The translations under genes were made by a program, and so were the position numbers. The notes under the pieces were generated by a model, which ran no database searches, was not told the DNA's origin, and worked only from the letters and a program-made list of their open reading frames with translations. Positions 41,993-51,224 of a DNA stretch of 64,000 bases are shown here, piece after piece. The stretch covers positions 124,001-188,000 of the forward strand of contig NZ_JAGINP010000016.1 in the NCBI RefSeq assembly GCF_017876155.1, read 5' to 3'. The stretch comes from Azospirillum rugosum (GTDB lineage Bacteria; Pseudomonadota; Alphaproteobacteria; Azospirillales; Azospirillaceae). Within the stretch, counting starts at the first letter, position 1, and the number at the start of each line of letters is the position of its first letter.

Positions 41993-43243
41993 ATGGTGGG
42001 GAAACGCAGCCTTGCCGCGTGGATGCTGGCCGCCGGAATCGGCGTGTCCGGGAACGCCCTGGCGGCGGATACACCGTCCGCGCTGGCCGCGAAGACCTGC
42101 GGCGCGCTGGTGTCGCGCGTGGACGAAATCCCCGGCACCGGCCCGGTGTTCCTGCGCAGTTACGACAGCCAGTTCGGCATCGGCCAGACCAGCGAGCTGG
42201 CGCTGGGCAACGCCGCCTTCACCTACGACAACGCGCTGGCGGTGATCGCGCTGGTCGCCTGCGGCAAGCAGCCCCAGGCGCTGCGCATCGGCGAATCGCT
42301 GTTGTCCGCCGCCACGCTGGACCGCGCCCGGCTGAAGGGCCGGCTGCGCAACGCCTACCGCGCCGGGCCGCAGAACCAGAAGCCGATCCCGCCCATGGGC
42401 TGGTGGGACGTGACCGCCAACCGCTGGTTCGAGGATCCCTATCAGGTTGGCAGCGCGACCGGAAACGTCGCCTGGGCGGGGCTCGCCCTGATGACGCTGG
42501 GCGAGGCGACGGGGGAGGAGCGGTTCCGCAACGGTGCCGCCGAACTGGCGCGCTGGATCGTCAAGACCGCCGGCGACCCGCGCGGCCCCGGCGGCTACAC
42601 CGGCGGCGTCCAGGGCTACGACGACAAGCCGCAGCCGCTGACCTGGAAGGCGACGGAGCACAACACCGACCTCGTCGCGCTGTTCGTCTGGCTGGAGCGC
42701 ACGAAGACCGCTGGTGACTGGGCCGGCCCCGCCAAGGCGGCGCGCGGCTTTCTGGACGCGATGTGGGCGGCGGGGGATGGGCATTTCCCGACGGGGACGA
42801 CGCCGGACGGCATGACGGTCAACCGCGCGACCTCCGGCCTCGACGCGCAGCTCTGGCCGCTGCTGCTGGCGGGCGCGCCGGAGGAGTGGCGCGCGGCGCT
42901 GGGCTATGCCGAAAAGGCGCACGGGGTGGACGGCGGTTTCGACTTCAACGACGACCGCGACGGCATGTGGGTGGAGGGCACGGCGCAGGCCGCACTGACC
43001 TACCGCGCGGTGGGCCGGCTCGAGGATGCCGACCGCCTGCTGGCCGAGGTGGGCAAGGAGATCAGCCCCGGCGGCTATGTCTGGGCGACGCGGCCGGACA
43101 GCATTACGACCGGCCTTGCGATCGGGCCGGACAGCACGACGGACGATTTCCGGTATTATCGGCGCCCGCACCTGGGGGCGACCGCCTGGGCGGCGCTGGC
43201 CGCGGTGGGGTGGAACCCGTTCACGGGGGAACGGGTGAGGTGA
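41993..43243 (+). CDS. Secreted protein with predicted six-hairpin helical fold
   Basis: 416 residues. The signal peptide ends at NALAADTPSA. The mature part has repeated helix pairs with Trp/Tyr/Gly motifs such as AFTYDNALAVIALVACG, WWDVTANRWFEDPYQVG, GNVAWAGLALMTLGEATGEE and MWVEGTAQAALTYRAVG. This resembles (alpha/alpha)6 six-hairpin glycosidase-type proteins. Acidic residues in FDFNDDRDGMWVEG could be catalytic, but I cannot assign a glycoside hydrolase family. GAGGGAGG lies before the ATG. It stands alone; no polysaccharide genes are adjacent. Confidence 0.7.
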   Translation: MVGKRSLAAWMLAAGIGVSGNALAADTPSALAAKTCGALVSRVDEIPGTGPVFLRSYDSQFGIGQTSELALGNAAFTYDNALAVIALVACGKQPQALRIGESLLSAATLDRARLKGRLRNAYRAGPQNQKPIPPMGWWDVTANRWFEDPYQVGSATGNVAWAGLALMTLGEATGEERFRNGAAELARWIVKTAGDPRGPGGYTGGVQGYDDKPQPLTWKATEHNTDLVALFVWLERTKTAGDWAGPAKAARGFLDAMWAAGDGHFPTGTTPDGMTVNRATSGLDAQLWPLLLAGAPEEWRAALGYAEKAHGVDGGFDFNDDRDGMWVEGTAQAALTYRAVGRLEDADRLLAEVGKEISPGGYVWATRPDSITTGLAIGPDSTTDDFRYYRRPHLGATAWAALAAVGWNPFTGERVR

Positions 43244-43271
43244 TGTTTGTGGGGTGGGGAGTGGTCGCGTT

Positions 43272-43378
43272 GGGCCCCCACCCTAACCCTCCCCCACTTC
43301 GCGGGGGAGGGGATTGGCTCCTCCCCCCGTCGAAGATGGGGGGAGGTTGGGAGGGGGGGCCCAACACGACCACCCTCC
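43272..43378. repeat. Dispersed paired-hairpin element, class III
   Basis: GGGCCCCCACCCTAACCCTC, CCCCCAC-TTCG-CGGGGGAGGGG, core ATTGG, then CTCCTCCCCCC-GTCGAAGA-TGGGGGGAGG and GGGAGGGGGGGCCCAA. It matches the 8420 copy. It lies between the convergent secreted-protein and dctP genes. Confidence 0.8.
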
Positions 43379-43389
43379 CAAACAAGCGC

Positions 43390-44403
43390 TTACTTCCGGA
43401 CCTTGGCGATCTCGGCCTGGAGATCCTTCAGCTGCTCGGCACCGCCTTCCGCCGCGAACTTGTCCATGGCGGGCTTGACCATCTCGCGCATGCGGCCGAG
43501 CTCGGCGTCGCTCAGCTCGTTGATCTGCATGCCCTTGTCCTTCAGGTAGGCGATGGACTGCTTGGAGGCGTCGCGGCTGTCCTTGCGCTCGAAGTCGCGC
43601 GAGGCGACGGCGGCTTCGTTGATGATCTTGCGCTCATCGGCCGACAGGCCGTCGAACCAGCGCTTGGAGGCCAGAACGATCCAGGGGCTGTAGACGTGCT
43701 TGGAAATGGTCAGGTACTTCTGGACCTCGTAGAACTTCGAGGACTGGATGGTCGTGACCGGGTTCTCCTGGCCGTCGACGGTGCCGGTCTCCATGGCGGT
43801 GAACAGCTCCGAGAAGGACAGCGGCACGGCGTTGGCGCCGAAGCCGTTGAACATGTCGATGTAGACCGGGTTCTGCATGACGCGCAGCTTGATGCCCTTC
43901 AGGTCCTCGACCTTGGTGACCGGGCGCTTGCTGTTGGTCAGGTTGCGGAAGCCGTTCTCCCAGTAGACGAGGCCGACGAGGCCCTTCTCGTCCAGCTTGG
44001 CCGCCAGCTTCTGGCCGAACGGGCCGTCGAACACGGCGTCGGCCTCCTGCTCGTTGTTGAACAGGAACGGCAAGTCGAACACGGCGAAGTCCTTGACGAT
44101 GCCGACCAGCGTGGCGGTCGAGCCGACCATCATCTCCTGCGCGCCGCCGATCAGGGCGTTCTGCATCTGGATGTCGCTGCCCAGGCTGGCGTCGGCGAAG
44201 CCCTTCACCTTCAGCTTGCCGCCGGAGCGCTTCGCCATCTCGTCAACGAAGAACTTCACGGCGCGGCCCTGGTTGCTGCTCTCCGACAGGCCATAGCCGA
44301 AGCGGATCAGGCGCGGCTTGATGTCCTGGGCGTTGGCGGCGACAGGGGCCAGGGCGGCGGCGGCGAGGCCGGTCGCGACGAGGAGGGAACGCAGGAACTT
44401 CAT
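43390..44403 (-). CDS. dctP: TRAP transporter solute-binding protein DctP
   Basis: 337 residues. The signal peptide ends near VAANAQDIKP. IRFGYGLSESSNQGRAVKFF, GKLKVKGFADASLGSDIQMQ, LKGIKLRVMQNPVYIDMFNG (with the substrate-carboxylate Arg) and TGTVDGQENPVTTI are typical DctP motifs. It captures an organic acid in the periplasm for the DctQM permease encoded upstream in the same operon. The divergent RpiR regulator suggests a sugar-acid or amino-sugar-acid substrate, which is inference. Confidence 0.95.
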   Translation of the reverse strand: MKFLRSLLVATGLAAAALAPVAANAQDIKPRLIRFGYGLSESSNQGRAVKFFVDEMAKRSGGKLKVKGFADASLGSDIQMQNALIGGAQEMMVGSTATLVGIVKDFAVFDLPFLFNNEQEADAVFDGPFGQKLAAKLDEKGLVGLVYWENGFRNLTNSKRPVTKVEDLKGIKLRVMQNPVYIDMFNGFGANAVPLSFSELFTAMETGTVDGQENPVTTIQSSKFYEVQKYLTISKHVYSPWIVLASKRWFDGLSADERKIINEAAVASRDFERKDSRDASKQSIAYLKDKGMQINELSDAELGRMREMVKPAMDKFAAEGGAEQLKDLQAEIAKVRK

Positions 44404-44437
44404 GGGTCGATCTCTTCCCTGGATGGAATTGATTTGT

Positions 44438-45715
44438 TTAGCGGAACATGTGGAGGGGGCCCGTGATGATCTCCGGAACGGCGATCAGCAGGGCGGTCAG
44501 GACGAGGTAGGTCAGCAGGAACGGCCAGATGCCGCGGGTGGCGCTTTCCAGCGAGATGCGGGCGACGCCGCACACCACGTTCAGCACCGTGCAGACCGGC
44601 GGGTGGATCAGGCCGAGCGTGCCGATCAGGACGAACATCACGCCGAAGTAGGTCGGGTCGATGCCGGCAGACACGGCGAGCGGGGTCAGCACCGGGCCCA
44701 GCACCAGGATGGTCGGCGTCAGGTCCATCACCGTGCCGACGGCCAGAAGCAGCAGCGCGATGGCGGCCATGAGGATCTTCGGGTGGCCGAGCAGCGGGGC
44801 CAGCATTTCGTTCATCTGCTGCGGCAGGTCGGCCAGCGTCACCATGTAGGAGGACACCAGCGCCGCGGCGCAGAGGAACATGACCGTGCTGGTGGTGCGC
44901 GCGGCCTGGACGAACAGCGGCATCAGGTCCTTCACCGCGACCTGGCGGTAGATGAACAGCGCCACGAACAGCGAGTAGACGGCGGCGACCACCGCGGCCT
45001 CGGTCGGGGTGAAGATGCCGCCGCGCAGGCCGCCGATGATGATGACCGGCAGAAGCAGCGCCCACAGCCCCTCGACCAGCGCCCCCCGGCGCTCGGCCCA
45101 GCTGGCCTTGGGCTGGAGCTTCACCTCCATGCCGCGGACCACCCACAGCCAAGCCAGCACGAGGCCGGCGCCCATCATCAGGCCGGGCACGATGCCGGCC
45201 ATGAACAGGCTGCTGATCGAGGTGTTGGTCGTCACGCCGAAGATGATGAAGGGCATGCTGGGCGGGATGATCGGGGCGATGATGCCGCCCGACGCGATCA
45301 GGCCGGCGGAGCGCGGCACCGGATAGCCGTGGTCGCGCATCATCGGGATCAGCAGGGTCGCCAGCGCCGCCGTGTCGGCGATGGCCGAGCCCGACAGGCT
45401 GGCCAGCATCACCGAGGCGCCGATGGTCACGAAGCCCAGGCCGCCGCGGATGTGGCCGACCAAGCTGACCGCCAGGTTGATGATCCGCTGCGAGATACCG
45501 CCGGCGTTCATCAGCTCGCCGGCCAGGATGAAGAAGGGCACCGCCATCAGCGGGTAGTTGTCGGCGCCGCTCAGCATGTTCTGGGCGACGAGCTGCGCGT
45601 CGAAGAAGTCCAGGTGCACCATCAGCGCGACGCCGGTCAGCATCAGCGCGAAGGCGATGGGCATGCCGAGCAGCATCAGCCCGAACAGCGAGGACAGGAA
45701 GACCGTGAGAGCCAT
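44438..45715 (-). CDS. dctM: TRAP transporter large permease DctM
   Basis: 425 residues, 11-13 membrane segments. SLSGSAIADTAALATLLIPM and GIIAPIIPPSMPFIIFGVTT are the DctM signature loops. It forms the Na+-driven transport channel. It is placed between dctQ (41 bases upstream) and dctP (34 bases downstream), the common QMP order. Confidence 0.95.
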   Translation of the reverse strand: MALTVFLSSLFGLMLLGMPIAFALMLTGVALMVHLDFFDAQLVAQNMLSGADNYPLMAVPFFILAGELMNAGGISQRIINLAVSLVGHIRGGLGFVTIGASVMLASLSGSAIADTAALATLLIPMMRDHGYPVPRSAGLIASGGIIAPIIPPSMPFIIFGVTTNTSISSLFMAGIVPGLMMGAGLVLAWLWVVRGMEVKLQPKASWAERRGALVEGLWALLLPVIIIGGLRGGIFTPTEAAVVAAVYSLFVALFIYRQVAVKDLMPLFVQAARTTSTVMFLCAAALVSSYMVTLADLPQQMNEMLAPLLGHPKILMAAIALLLLAVGTVMDLTPTILVLGPVLTPLAVSAGIDPTYFGVMFVLIGTLGLIHPPVCTVLNVVCGVARISLESATRGIWPFLLTYLVLTALLIAVPEIITGPLHMFR

Positions 45716-45756
45716 GGAACGGGGTCCCGAATCAGAAAGGCATCAGTGCCCGGGCA

Positions 45757-46272
45757 TCAGTGTTCGACGAGCACGCCTTGCGGCGCGCTGCCGGGAACCA
45801 CCGCGTCGCGGTCACCGGACAGGATCTTCCAAAGGTTCGCCAGGATGGTCAGCGCCATGGCGATGGCCGGGAAGAAGCCGGCGGCGGCGTAGAAGGCCAT
45901 CGGGAAGCGCAGCACCGTGGAATAGGTCTGCGTGCCGATCAGCAGCTGCGTCCAGCTGCCCGTCACGAACAGGTACAGCGCGTAGAGCATCAGCAGGTGG
46001 CTGACCACCGCGCAGGCGCGGCGCACGGAGGCCGGCAGGCGGGCCTGCAGGAAATCCAGCCCCAGGTGCTGGTTGCGGCGCAGCGCCAGCGTGGCGCCCA
46101 GGAACACCAGCCAGACGAACATCAGGCGGGCGATCTCCTCGGCGGCGACGATGCCGCTGTTGAAGATGTAGCGAAGCACCACGTTGCCGAAGACCAGCGC
46201 CACCATCACGGCGAGCATCAGCGCCATGATCCATTCGGTGACGCGCTCCAGCGCTGCAACCACGCGATTCAT
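45757..46272 (-). CDS. dctQ: TRAP transporter small permease DctQ
   Basis: 171 residues with four membrane segments. EEIARLMFVWLVFLGATLAL is the DctQ core, followed by RRNQHLGLDFLQARLP. The ATG at 46272 has AAGGAGTGTGC before it. It starts the dctQMP operon and is divergent from the RpiR gene. Confidence 0.93.
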   Translation of the reverse strand: MNRVVAALERVTEWIMALMLAVMVALVFGNVVLRYIFNSGIVAAEEIARLMFVWLVFLGATLALRRNQHLGLDFLQARLPASVRRACAVVSHLLMLYALYLFVTGSWTQLLIGTQTYSTVLRFPMAFYAAAGFFPAIAMALTILANLWKILSGDRDAVVPGSAPQGVLVEH

Positions 46273-46455
46273 GCACACTCCTTGGCCCCGCGCGACCGGG
46301 CACGCGCGGGACTCACGTTTGATCGGCAAGCGGCGGAGAACGGGAGAAGGCCGGCGCGGCCGGATCCCCAGCCGGAACACCGTTGGCTTCCTCCCGTCGG
46401 TCTCTTGCCGGGACCTTGTTCGTTGGGCGCGGAAAATAGATGAGCGTCTCAATCG

Positions 46456-46475
46456 TGTGAAGAAGATTTTCTTCA
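46456..46475. promoter_or_regulatory. RpiR operator candidate, site 1
   Basis: TGTGAAGAAGATTTTCTTCA includes a dyad TGAAGAA / TTCTTCA with a 4-base centre. It is AT-rich within the 436-bp divergent gap between dctQ and the RpiR gene. It matches site 2 at 17 of 20 positions in the opposite orientation. Confidence 0.7.
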
Positions 46476-46508
46476 TAAGGCCATATCGCTGCGCTGCGAT
46501 CGGCGCTC

Positions 46509-46528
46509 TGACGAAAATTATCTTCACA
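46509..46528. promoter_or_regulatory. RpiR operator candidate, site 2
   Basis: On the minus strand it reads TGTGAAGATAATTTTCGTCA. Its centre is 53 bp from that of site 1, about five helical turns, so two regulator dimers could bind the same DNA face. The remaining 46273-46708 shows no gene. Confidence 0.7.
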
Positions 46529-46708
46529 AAATGAAGGCCCTGCGCGTAGGGTCCGGGCCATGGCCACCCCAGGGACAGGGTGTCCGCAAGGGGCTTGCGA
46601 AGGCCGGGAATTGACCGGACACTGCGCCCCATCCCCCGCCTCCGGCGCCCGATTCGGCGCCCACTTCGGTGAGAGAGGCCCGATACAAGAAGGGACAGAC
46701 GGTTCCCC

Positions 46709-47593
46709 ATGCTCCAGCCGCTGAACATCCTCGACCACATCCGCGGCCGCCTGCCGGAGCTGAAGAAGTCTGAGGCGCAGGTCGCCGACATGGTGCTGGC
46801 CGACCCGCACAAGGTGCTGGGGCAGAGCATCACCGTGCTGGCCCAGGCCGCGGGGGTGAGCGAGGCGACGGTCGTCCGCTTCTGCCGCAGCATCGGCTGC
46901 GGCGGCTTTCCCGATTTCAAGCTGCGGCTGGCCGAGGGGCAGGCGCGCGGCACGCCCTTCGTCAGCCAGGACGTGGCGCCCGACGACGACGTGCTGATGG
47001 TGGCGCAGAAGGTCTTCGCTTCGGCCGCCGCGGCGCTGAACGACGCGGCCGGCGCGCTCGACATGGAGGCGGTGGCCCGCGCGGTGGACCTGCTGGCCGG
47101 GGCCTCCAGCATCCTGTGCATCGGCACCGGCGCCTCGGCCGTGGTGGCGGAGGACGCCGCGCACAAGTTCCTGCGCTTCGGCATGGCCGCCCAGGCCAGC
47201 GCCGACCCGATGATGGTGCGGATGCTGTCGGTGAACCTGGGCGAGAAGGGGGTTCTGCTGGCGATCTCCAACACCGGCCGGACCTTCGTGGTGACGGAGC
47301 TGGCGCAGACCGCGCGGGAGCAGGGCGTGCCAGTGATCGCCATCACCGCGCCGGGATCCCCGCTCGCCGCCGTCTCCACCGTCACCATCGGCCACACGCC
47401 GGTCGAGGACGCGGAGATCTACACGCCGATGGCCTCGCGGCTGGTGCATCTGGCGATCATCGACGTGCTGTCCACCGGCGTGGCGCTGAAGATCGGCACC
47501 GGCGCGCGGCGGCACTTGGCGAAGGTGAAGGCCGTCCTGGCCGACACCCGGGCGGCGCGGGATGGGAAGCCCACGCGAGGGCGCAGACAATAG
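46709..47593 (+). CDS. MurR/RpiR-family regulator
   Basis: 294 residues. The N-terminal HTH_6 domain contains SEAQVADMVLADPHKVLGQS, then ITVLAQAAGVSEATVVRFCR. The C-terminal SIS phosphosugar-binding domain (about 115-255) has ILCIGTGASAVVAED and LLAISNTGRT. It probably controls the divergent dctQMP operon in response to a sugar phosphate. Two matching 20-bp sites lie in the gap. Confidence 0.94.
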   Translation: MLQPLNILDHIRGRLPELKKSEAQVADMVLADPHKVLGQSITVLAQAAGVSEATVVRFCRSIGCGGFPDFKLRLAEGQARGTPFVSQDVAPDDDVLMVAQKVFASAAAALNDAAGALDMEAVARAVDLLAGASSILCIGTGASAVVAEDAAHKFLRFGMAAQASADPMMVRMLSVNLGEKGVLLAISNTGRTFVVTELAQTAREQGVPVIAITAPGSPLAAVSTVTIGHTPVEDAEIYTPMASRLVHLAIIDVLSTGVALKIGTGARRHLAKVKAVLADTRAARDGKPTRGRRQ

Positions 47594-47714
47594 CCCTCTC
47601 CCCTCTGGGGAGAGGGTGGCCCGAAGGGCCGGTGAGGGGGTCCCGCGACGCTGGTCCGTCCGGCAACAGCGCAACCCCCTCACCCTAACCCTCTCCCCGG
47701 AGGGGAGAGGGGAT
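47592..47714. repeat. Dispersed paired-hairpin element, class I (copy C)
   Basis: CCCTCTCCCC-TCT-GGGGAGAGGG, an extra small stem GGCCCGAAGGGCC, GGTGAGGGGGTCCCGCGACG, CTGGTCCGTCCGGCAACAGC, GCAACCCCCTCACCCTAACC and a closing hairpin. The core differs from copies A and B at several positions, so the class has diverged. It lies between the RpiR gene and dusA. Confidence 0.85.
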
Positions 47715-47784
47715 AGCCCTTGCCATCGCGTCCGCAATCCGCCAATTGATGCGGCTGCTTCCTCGCCACCATGTTCCGCGCGTC

Positions 47785-48774
47785 ATGAAACCCATCGCCC
47801 TCAGCGTCGCACCCATGATGGACTGGACGGACCGGCATTGCCGGACCTTCCATCGGCTGCTGTCGAAAAACACGCTGCTCTACACCGAGATGGTGACCAC
47901 CGGCGCCGTGCTGCACGGCGACCGGGAGCGGCTGCTGGGCTATGACGCGGCGGAGCATCCGGTGGCGTTGCAGCTCGGCGGGTCGGACCCGGCGGAGCTG
48001 GCGGCCTGTGCCCGCATCGCCGAGGAGTGGGGCTACGACGAGGTGAACCTCAACGTCGGCTGCCCCAGCGACCGCGTGCAGTCCGGCCGCTTCGGCGCCT
48101 GCCTGATGGCGGAGCCGGACCTCGTTGCGCGGCTGGTCGGCGCCATGCGCGAGGCCGTGTCGATCCCGGTGACTGTCAAGCACCGCATCGCCATCGACGA
48201 GATGGAGGAGTGGCCGACGCTCGACCGCTTCGTGCGCACGGTCGCGGCGGCCGGCTGCACGCACTTCATCGTGCACGCGCGCAAGGCTTGGCTGAAGGGG
48301 CTCAGCCCCAAGGAGAACCGGGACATCCCGCCGCTGCGCTACGAGCTGGTGCACCGGCTGAAGCAGGAGAACTCGGGCCTCACCATCGCCATCAACGGCG
48401 GCATCCGCACGCTGGACGAGGCGGAGGGGCATCTGGCGACGCTGGACAGCGTGATGATCGGCCGCGCGGCCTACGAGACGCCCTACATCCTGGCCGACGC
48501 CGACCGCCGCCTGTTCGGCGGAGAGGCCGGACCGGACCGCCACGCGGTGGTCGAGGCGATGATCCCCTATGTGGAGGATCGGCTGTCGAAGGGCACGCCG
48601 CTGTCCGCCATCACGCGGCACATGCTGGGCCTGTTCCAGGGGCTGCCGGGGGCCCGCGCCTGGCGGCGGCACATCAGCGAGAACGCCCACCTTCCCGGCG
48701 CCGGGCCGGAGGTGTTGCTGAAGGCCGCGGCGCTGGTGCCGCGGCGGCAGCCGGTCACCGAACCAGCGGTATAA
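47785..48774 (+). CDS. dusA: tRNA-dihydrouridine synthase A
   Basis: 329 residues from ATG 47785; ATG 47749 would add 12. It is a TIM-barrel FMN enzyme that reduces uridine in the tRNA D-loop. LSVAPMMDWTDRHCR is the N-terminal DusA signature and NLNVGCPSDRVQSGRFGACL carries the catalytic Cys (C93). INGGIRTLDEA and VMIGRAAYETPYI bind FMN. Its last 20 bases overlap the end of the convergent DUF3429 gene. Confidence 0.95.
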   Translation: MKPIALSVAPMMDWTDRHCRTFHRLLSKNTLLYTEMVTTGAVLHGDRERLLGYDAAEHPVALQLGGSDPAELAACARIAEEWGYDEVNLNVGCPSDRVQSGRFGACLMAEPDLVARLVGAMREAVSIPVTVKHRIAIDEMEEWPTLDRFVRTVAAAGCTHFIVHARKAWLKGLSPKENRDIPPLRYELVHRLKQENSGLTIAINGGIRTLDEAEGHLATLDSVMIGRAAYETPYILADADRRLFGGEAGPDRHAVVEAMIPYVEDRLSKGTPLSAITRHMLGLFQGLPGARAWRRHISENAHLPGAGPEVLLKAAALVPRRQPVTEPAV

Positions 48775-49243
48775 GGGCGGCCAGCGTCAGGCAGACGACG
48801 GTGGTCAGCACGGTCCGCAGGCGGCCGAACCAGCCTGGGTAGCGGCCCTCCGCCACCGCGAGGCGGTCGGCCGCCCAGGCCAGCCCGAAGGACAGGACCA
48901 GCACCATCAGGGTCAGCGCCTGCGGAAGCAGAACGGCGAACCAGCCCAGGAGCGAGGGCGCCACGCCCCAGACGAGCCAGGCCGACCCGCTCCGCTCCTC
49001 CTCCCGTCCCGCCAGCACGCGGCCCCAGTGGATGGCGCCGATGAAGGACAGGATCGCCACGGCGTAGACGATCACCGCCTGGAGCGCGAAGGCCCGCCAA
49101 GCGCCGTCGGTTGCCCAGGCGAGGGCGCCCCCGCCAACGAAGGGGATCAGCCCGCCGTATGACAGCAGGCGGACGGTCGCCGCCTGTTTGCTCCCGGAGT
49201 CCGGCTCGGCGTTCGGCTGGGCGTCCACGGCGACCATCCTCAT
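48755..49243 (-). CDS. DUF3429 membrane protein
   Basis: 162 residues with about five membrane helices. AWRAFALQAVIVYAVAILSF, then IGAIHWG is the DUF3429 signature. The ATG overlaps the stop of the glutathione peroxidase gene (ATGA), so the two are translationally coupled. Function unknown; its usual company is redox or membrane stress genes. Confidence 0.88.
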   Translation of the reverse strand: MRMVAVDAQPNAEPDSGSKQAATVRLLSYGGLIPFVGGGALAWATDGAWRAFALQAVIVYAVAILSFIGAIHWGRVLAGREEERSGSAWLVWGVAPSLLGWFAVLLPQALTLMVLVLSFGLAWAADRLAVAEGRYPGWFGRLRTVLTTVVCLTLAALIPLVR

Positions 49244-49842
49244 TGCCCCGCGACGGGGGGACTGGAGACGGGCTGGGCCAGCGCCTGGTCGATGGCCGAC
49301 GCCAGGGCGGGCGCGTCGGGCGTGACGGCGCTGGGGAAGGTCGCGGCCAGACGGCCGTCGCGCCCGATCAGGATCTTGTGGAAGTTCCAGCGCGGCACGC
49401 CGGTGGGGCCGGTCTCCCCGGCGGCCCAGCGGTAGAAGGGGTGCGCGTCCGGGCCGACGACGGCCTGCTTTTCCAGCAGCGGGAAGTCGACGCCATAGTT
49501 CAGTTCGCAGAAGGAGGCGACCTGGGCGTTGCTGCCCGGCTCCTGCCCTCCGAAGTCGTTGGACGGCACGCCGAGCACGACCAGCCCGCGGTCGCGGTAG
49601 GCGGCCCACAGCTTCTGGAGGCCGGCGTACTGCCCGGTGTAGCCGCATTGCGACGCGGTGTTCACCACCAGCACCGCCCGGCCCTGGAAGAGCGCGGCCG
49701 GCAGCGTGCCGCCGTCGATGGCCGGCAGCGGCAGCGACGACCAGTCGACGGTCTGCCGGGGCGACGCCGCCCCCACCTCGAAGGAAGCAGCGGATAGAAG
49801 GAGGGCAGCAGACAGGGCGGCGGTGCGAACGAGCGGTGGCAT
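49240..49842 (-). CDS. Exported glutathione peroxidase (cysteine type)
   Basis: 200 residues. The signal peptide ends near VGAASPR, so the protein is periplasmic. The catalytic triad is C66 (NTASQCGYTG), Q100 (PSNDFGGQEP) and W152 (WNFHKILIG). The active residue is cysteine, encoded normally. It should reduce peroxides, most likely with thioredoxin-like donors. GGAG lies 7 bases before the ATG at 49842. First gene of a two-gene unit with DUF3429. Confidence 0.92.
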   Translation of the reverse strand: MPPLVRTAALSAALLLSAASFEVGAASPRQTVDWSSLPLPAIDGGTLPAALFQGRAVLVVNTASQCGYTGQYAGLQKLWAAYRDRGLVVLGVPSNDFGGQEPGSNAQVASFCELNYGVDFPLLEKQAVVGPDAHPFYRWAAGETGPTGVPRWNFHKILIGRDGRLAATFPSAVTPDAPALASAIDQALAQPVSSPPVAGQ

Positions 49843-50045
49843 GCACGTCTCCAGCGTTTTGCTGCCCATTACGTCGCGGAGCGGACTTTGGATCTCATCG
49901 CGCCGCCTCCGCTTCAGGCGGCGGTCCCCGATTGCATGGGTGCCATGGCAATGTTGCCGTGCCGGCTGGGGCGCGTCCTGCACTACGGTTGGGACTCTGA
50001 CCAATTCACCCACGACCAAACTTCGGCGGCGGCCCTCCCCTTCCC

Positions 50046-51224
50046 ATGCGCCTTCTCATCCTGATCCTCGGCCTCGCCGGTTTCGCGAGCGCCTTTTCGC
50101 TGCGAGCGACCGACCCGATGCTGACCGTCATCGCGGCGGACCTGGGCGTCGGCGTGGCGGAGGCCGCCCTGCTCTCCTCCGCCTACACGCTGCCTTACGC
50201 GGCGATGCAGCTGATCCTCGGGCCGGTGGGCGACGCCATCGGCAAGACGCGGCTGATCCGGCTGTCGCTGGTGATCCTGACCATCGGGGTCGCCCTGTCG
50301 TCCATCGGGTCCGGCTATTACGGGGTGATGGCGGCGCGCGTGCTGGCCGGCGCCTTCGCCGGCGGCATCATTCCCGCCTCCATGGCGCTGATCGGCGACC
50401 GGGTGGACTACACGGAGCGGCAGTTCGCCATCAGCCGGTTCCTGCTGGCGGTCATCCTGGGGCAGATGTCCGGCTCCGCCGTGGCCGGCGCGCTGGCGGA
50501 GGTGGCGGGCTGGCGCGCGGTGTTCGGGCTGGCCGCGGGAACGACCGGCATCATCGCGCTGATCGCCATGATCGGCCTGCACCGCGAGCGGGAGGCCCGG
50601 CACCCCCTGTCGCTGGCCGACGCGCGGCGGCGCTACGCCTCGGTGCTCGCCAACCCGACCTCGGTCTGGGTCTTCGCCACCGTGGCGGCGGAAGGGCTGC
50701 TGATCTTCGGCGTGTTCCCCTTCGTGGCGCCGATGCTGGCCAAGCACGGCGCGACCGGAGCGTTTGAAGCCGGCGTCACCATCGCGGCCTTCGCCATCGG
50801 CGGGGTCTTCTACAGCGTGGTGGTGCGCCGCCTGCTCGGCCGGCTCGGCCAGTGGGGCATGATGCGGATCGGCGGCCTGCTGGGCGGCGCGGCCTACTTG
50901 GCGATGGCCATGCCGGTTCCCTGGCCGGTGGTGTCGGTGCTGTTCCTGGTCGCCGGCTTCGGCTTCTACATGCTGCACAACACGATGCAGACCCAGGCGA
51001 CCGAGCTGTCGGCCACGGCGCGCGGGTCCGCGCTGGCGCTGTTCGCCTCCTCCTTCTTCCTCGGCCAGGGCATGGGGCCGGTGCTCTACGGCGCCGTCGC
51101 GGCTCAGGCCGGCCTGAACGTGCTGTTCCTGGGGGCCGGCGTGCTGATCGCCGCGCTGGGGATCGGGGCGGTCGGGCTGATCCGTGGGCGCACCCGAACA
51201 GATATCCCCAAAAGCTGTGGATAA
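50046..51224 (+). CDS. MFS transporter
   Basis: 392 residues, 12 membrane segments. RATDPMLTVIAADLGVGVAE in TM1 and GPVGDAIGKTRLIRLSL as the loop 2-3 motif place it in the drug:H+ antiporter-like part of the MFS. The substrate cannot be read from the sequence. No regulator lies next to it. Confidence 0.88.
   Translation: MRLLILILGLAGFASAFSLRATDPMLTVIAADLGVGVAEAALLSSAYTLPYAAMQLILGPVGDAIGKTRLIRLSLVILTIGVALSSIGSGYYGVMAARVLAGAFAGGIIPASMALIGDRVDYTERQFAISRFLLAVILGQMSGSAVAGALAEVAGWRAVFGLAAGTTGIIALIAMIGLHREREARHPLSLADARRRYASVLANPTSVWVFATVAAEGLLIFGVFPFVAPMLAKHGATGAFEAGVTIAAFAIGGVFYSVVVRRLLGRLGQWGMMRIGGLLGGAAYLAMAMPVPWPVVSVLFLVAGFGFYMLHNTMQTQATELSATARGSALALFASSFFLGQGMGPVLYGAVAAQAGLNVLFLGAGVLIAALGIGAVGLIRGRTRTDIPKSCG

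Noticed and set aside
49240..49842. Glutathione peroxidase as a selenoprotein
   Set aside because: The active-site codon is a normal Cys codon at residue 66, and no internal stop is present.
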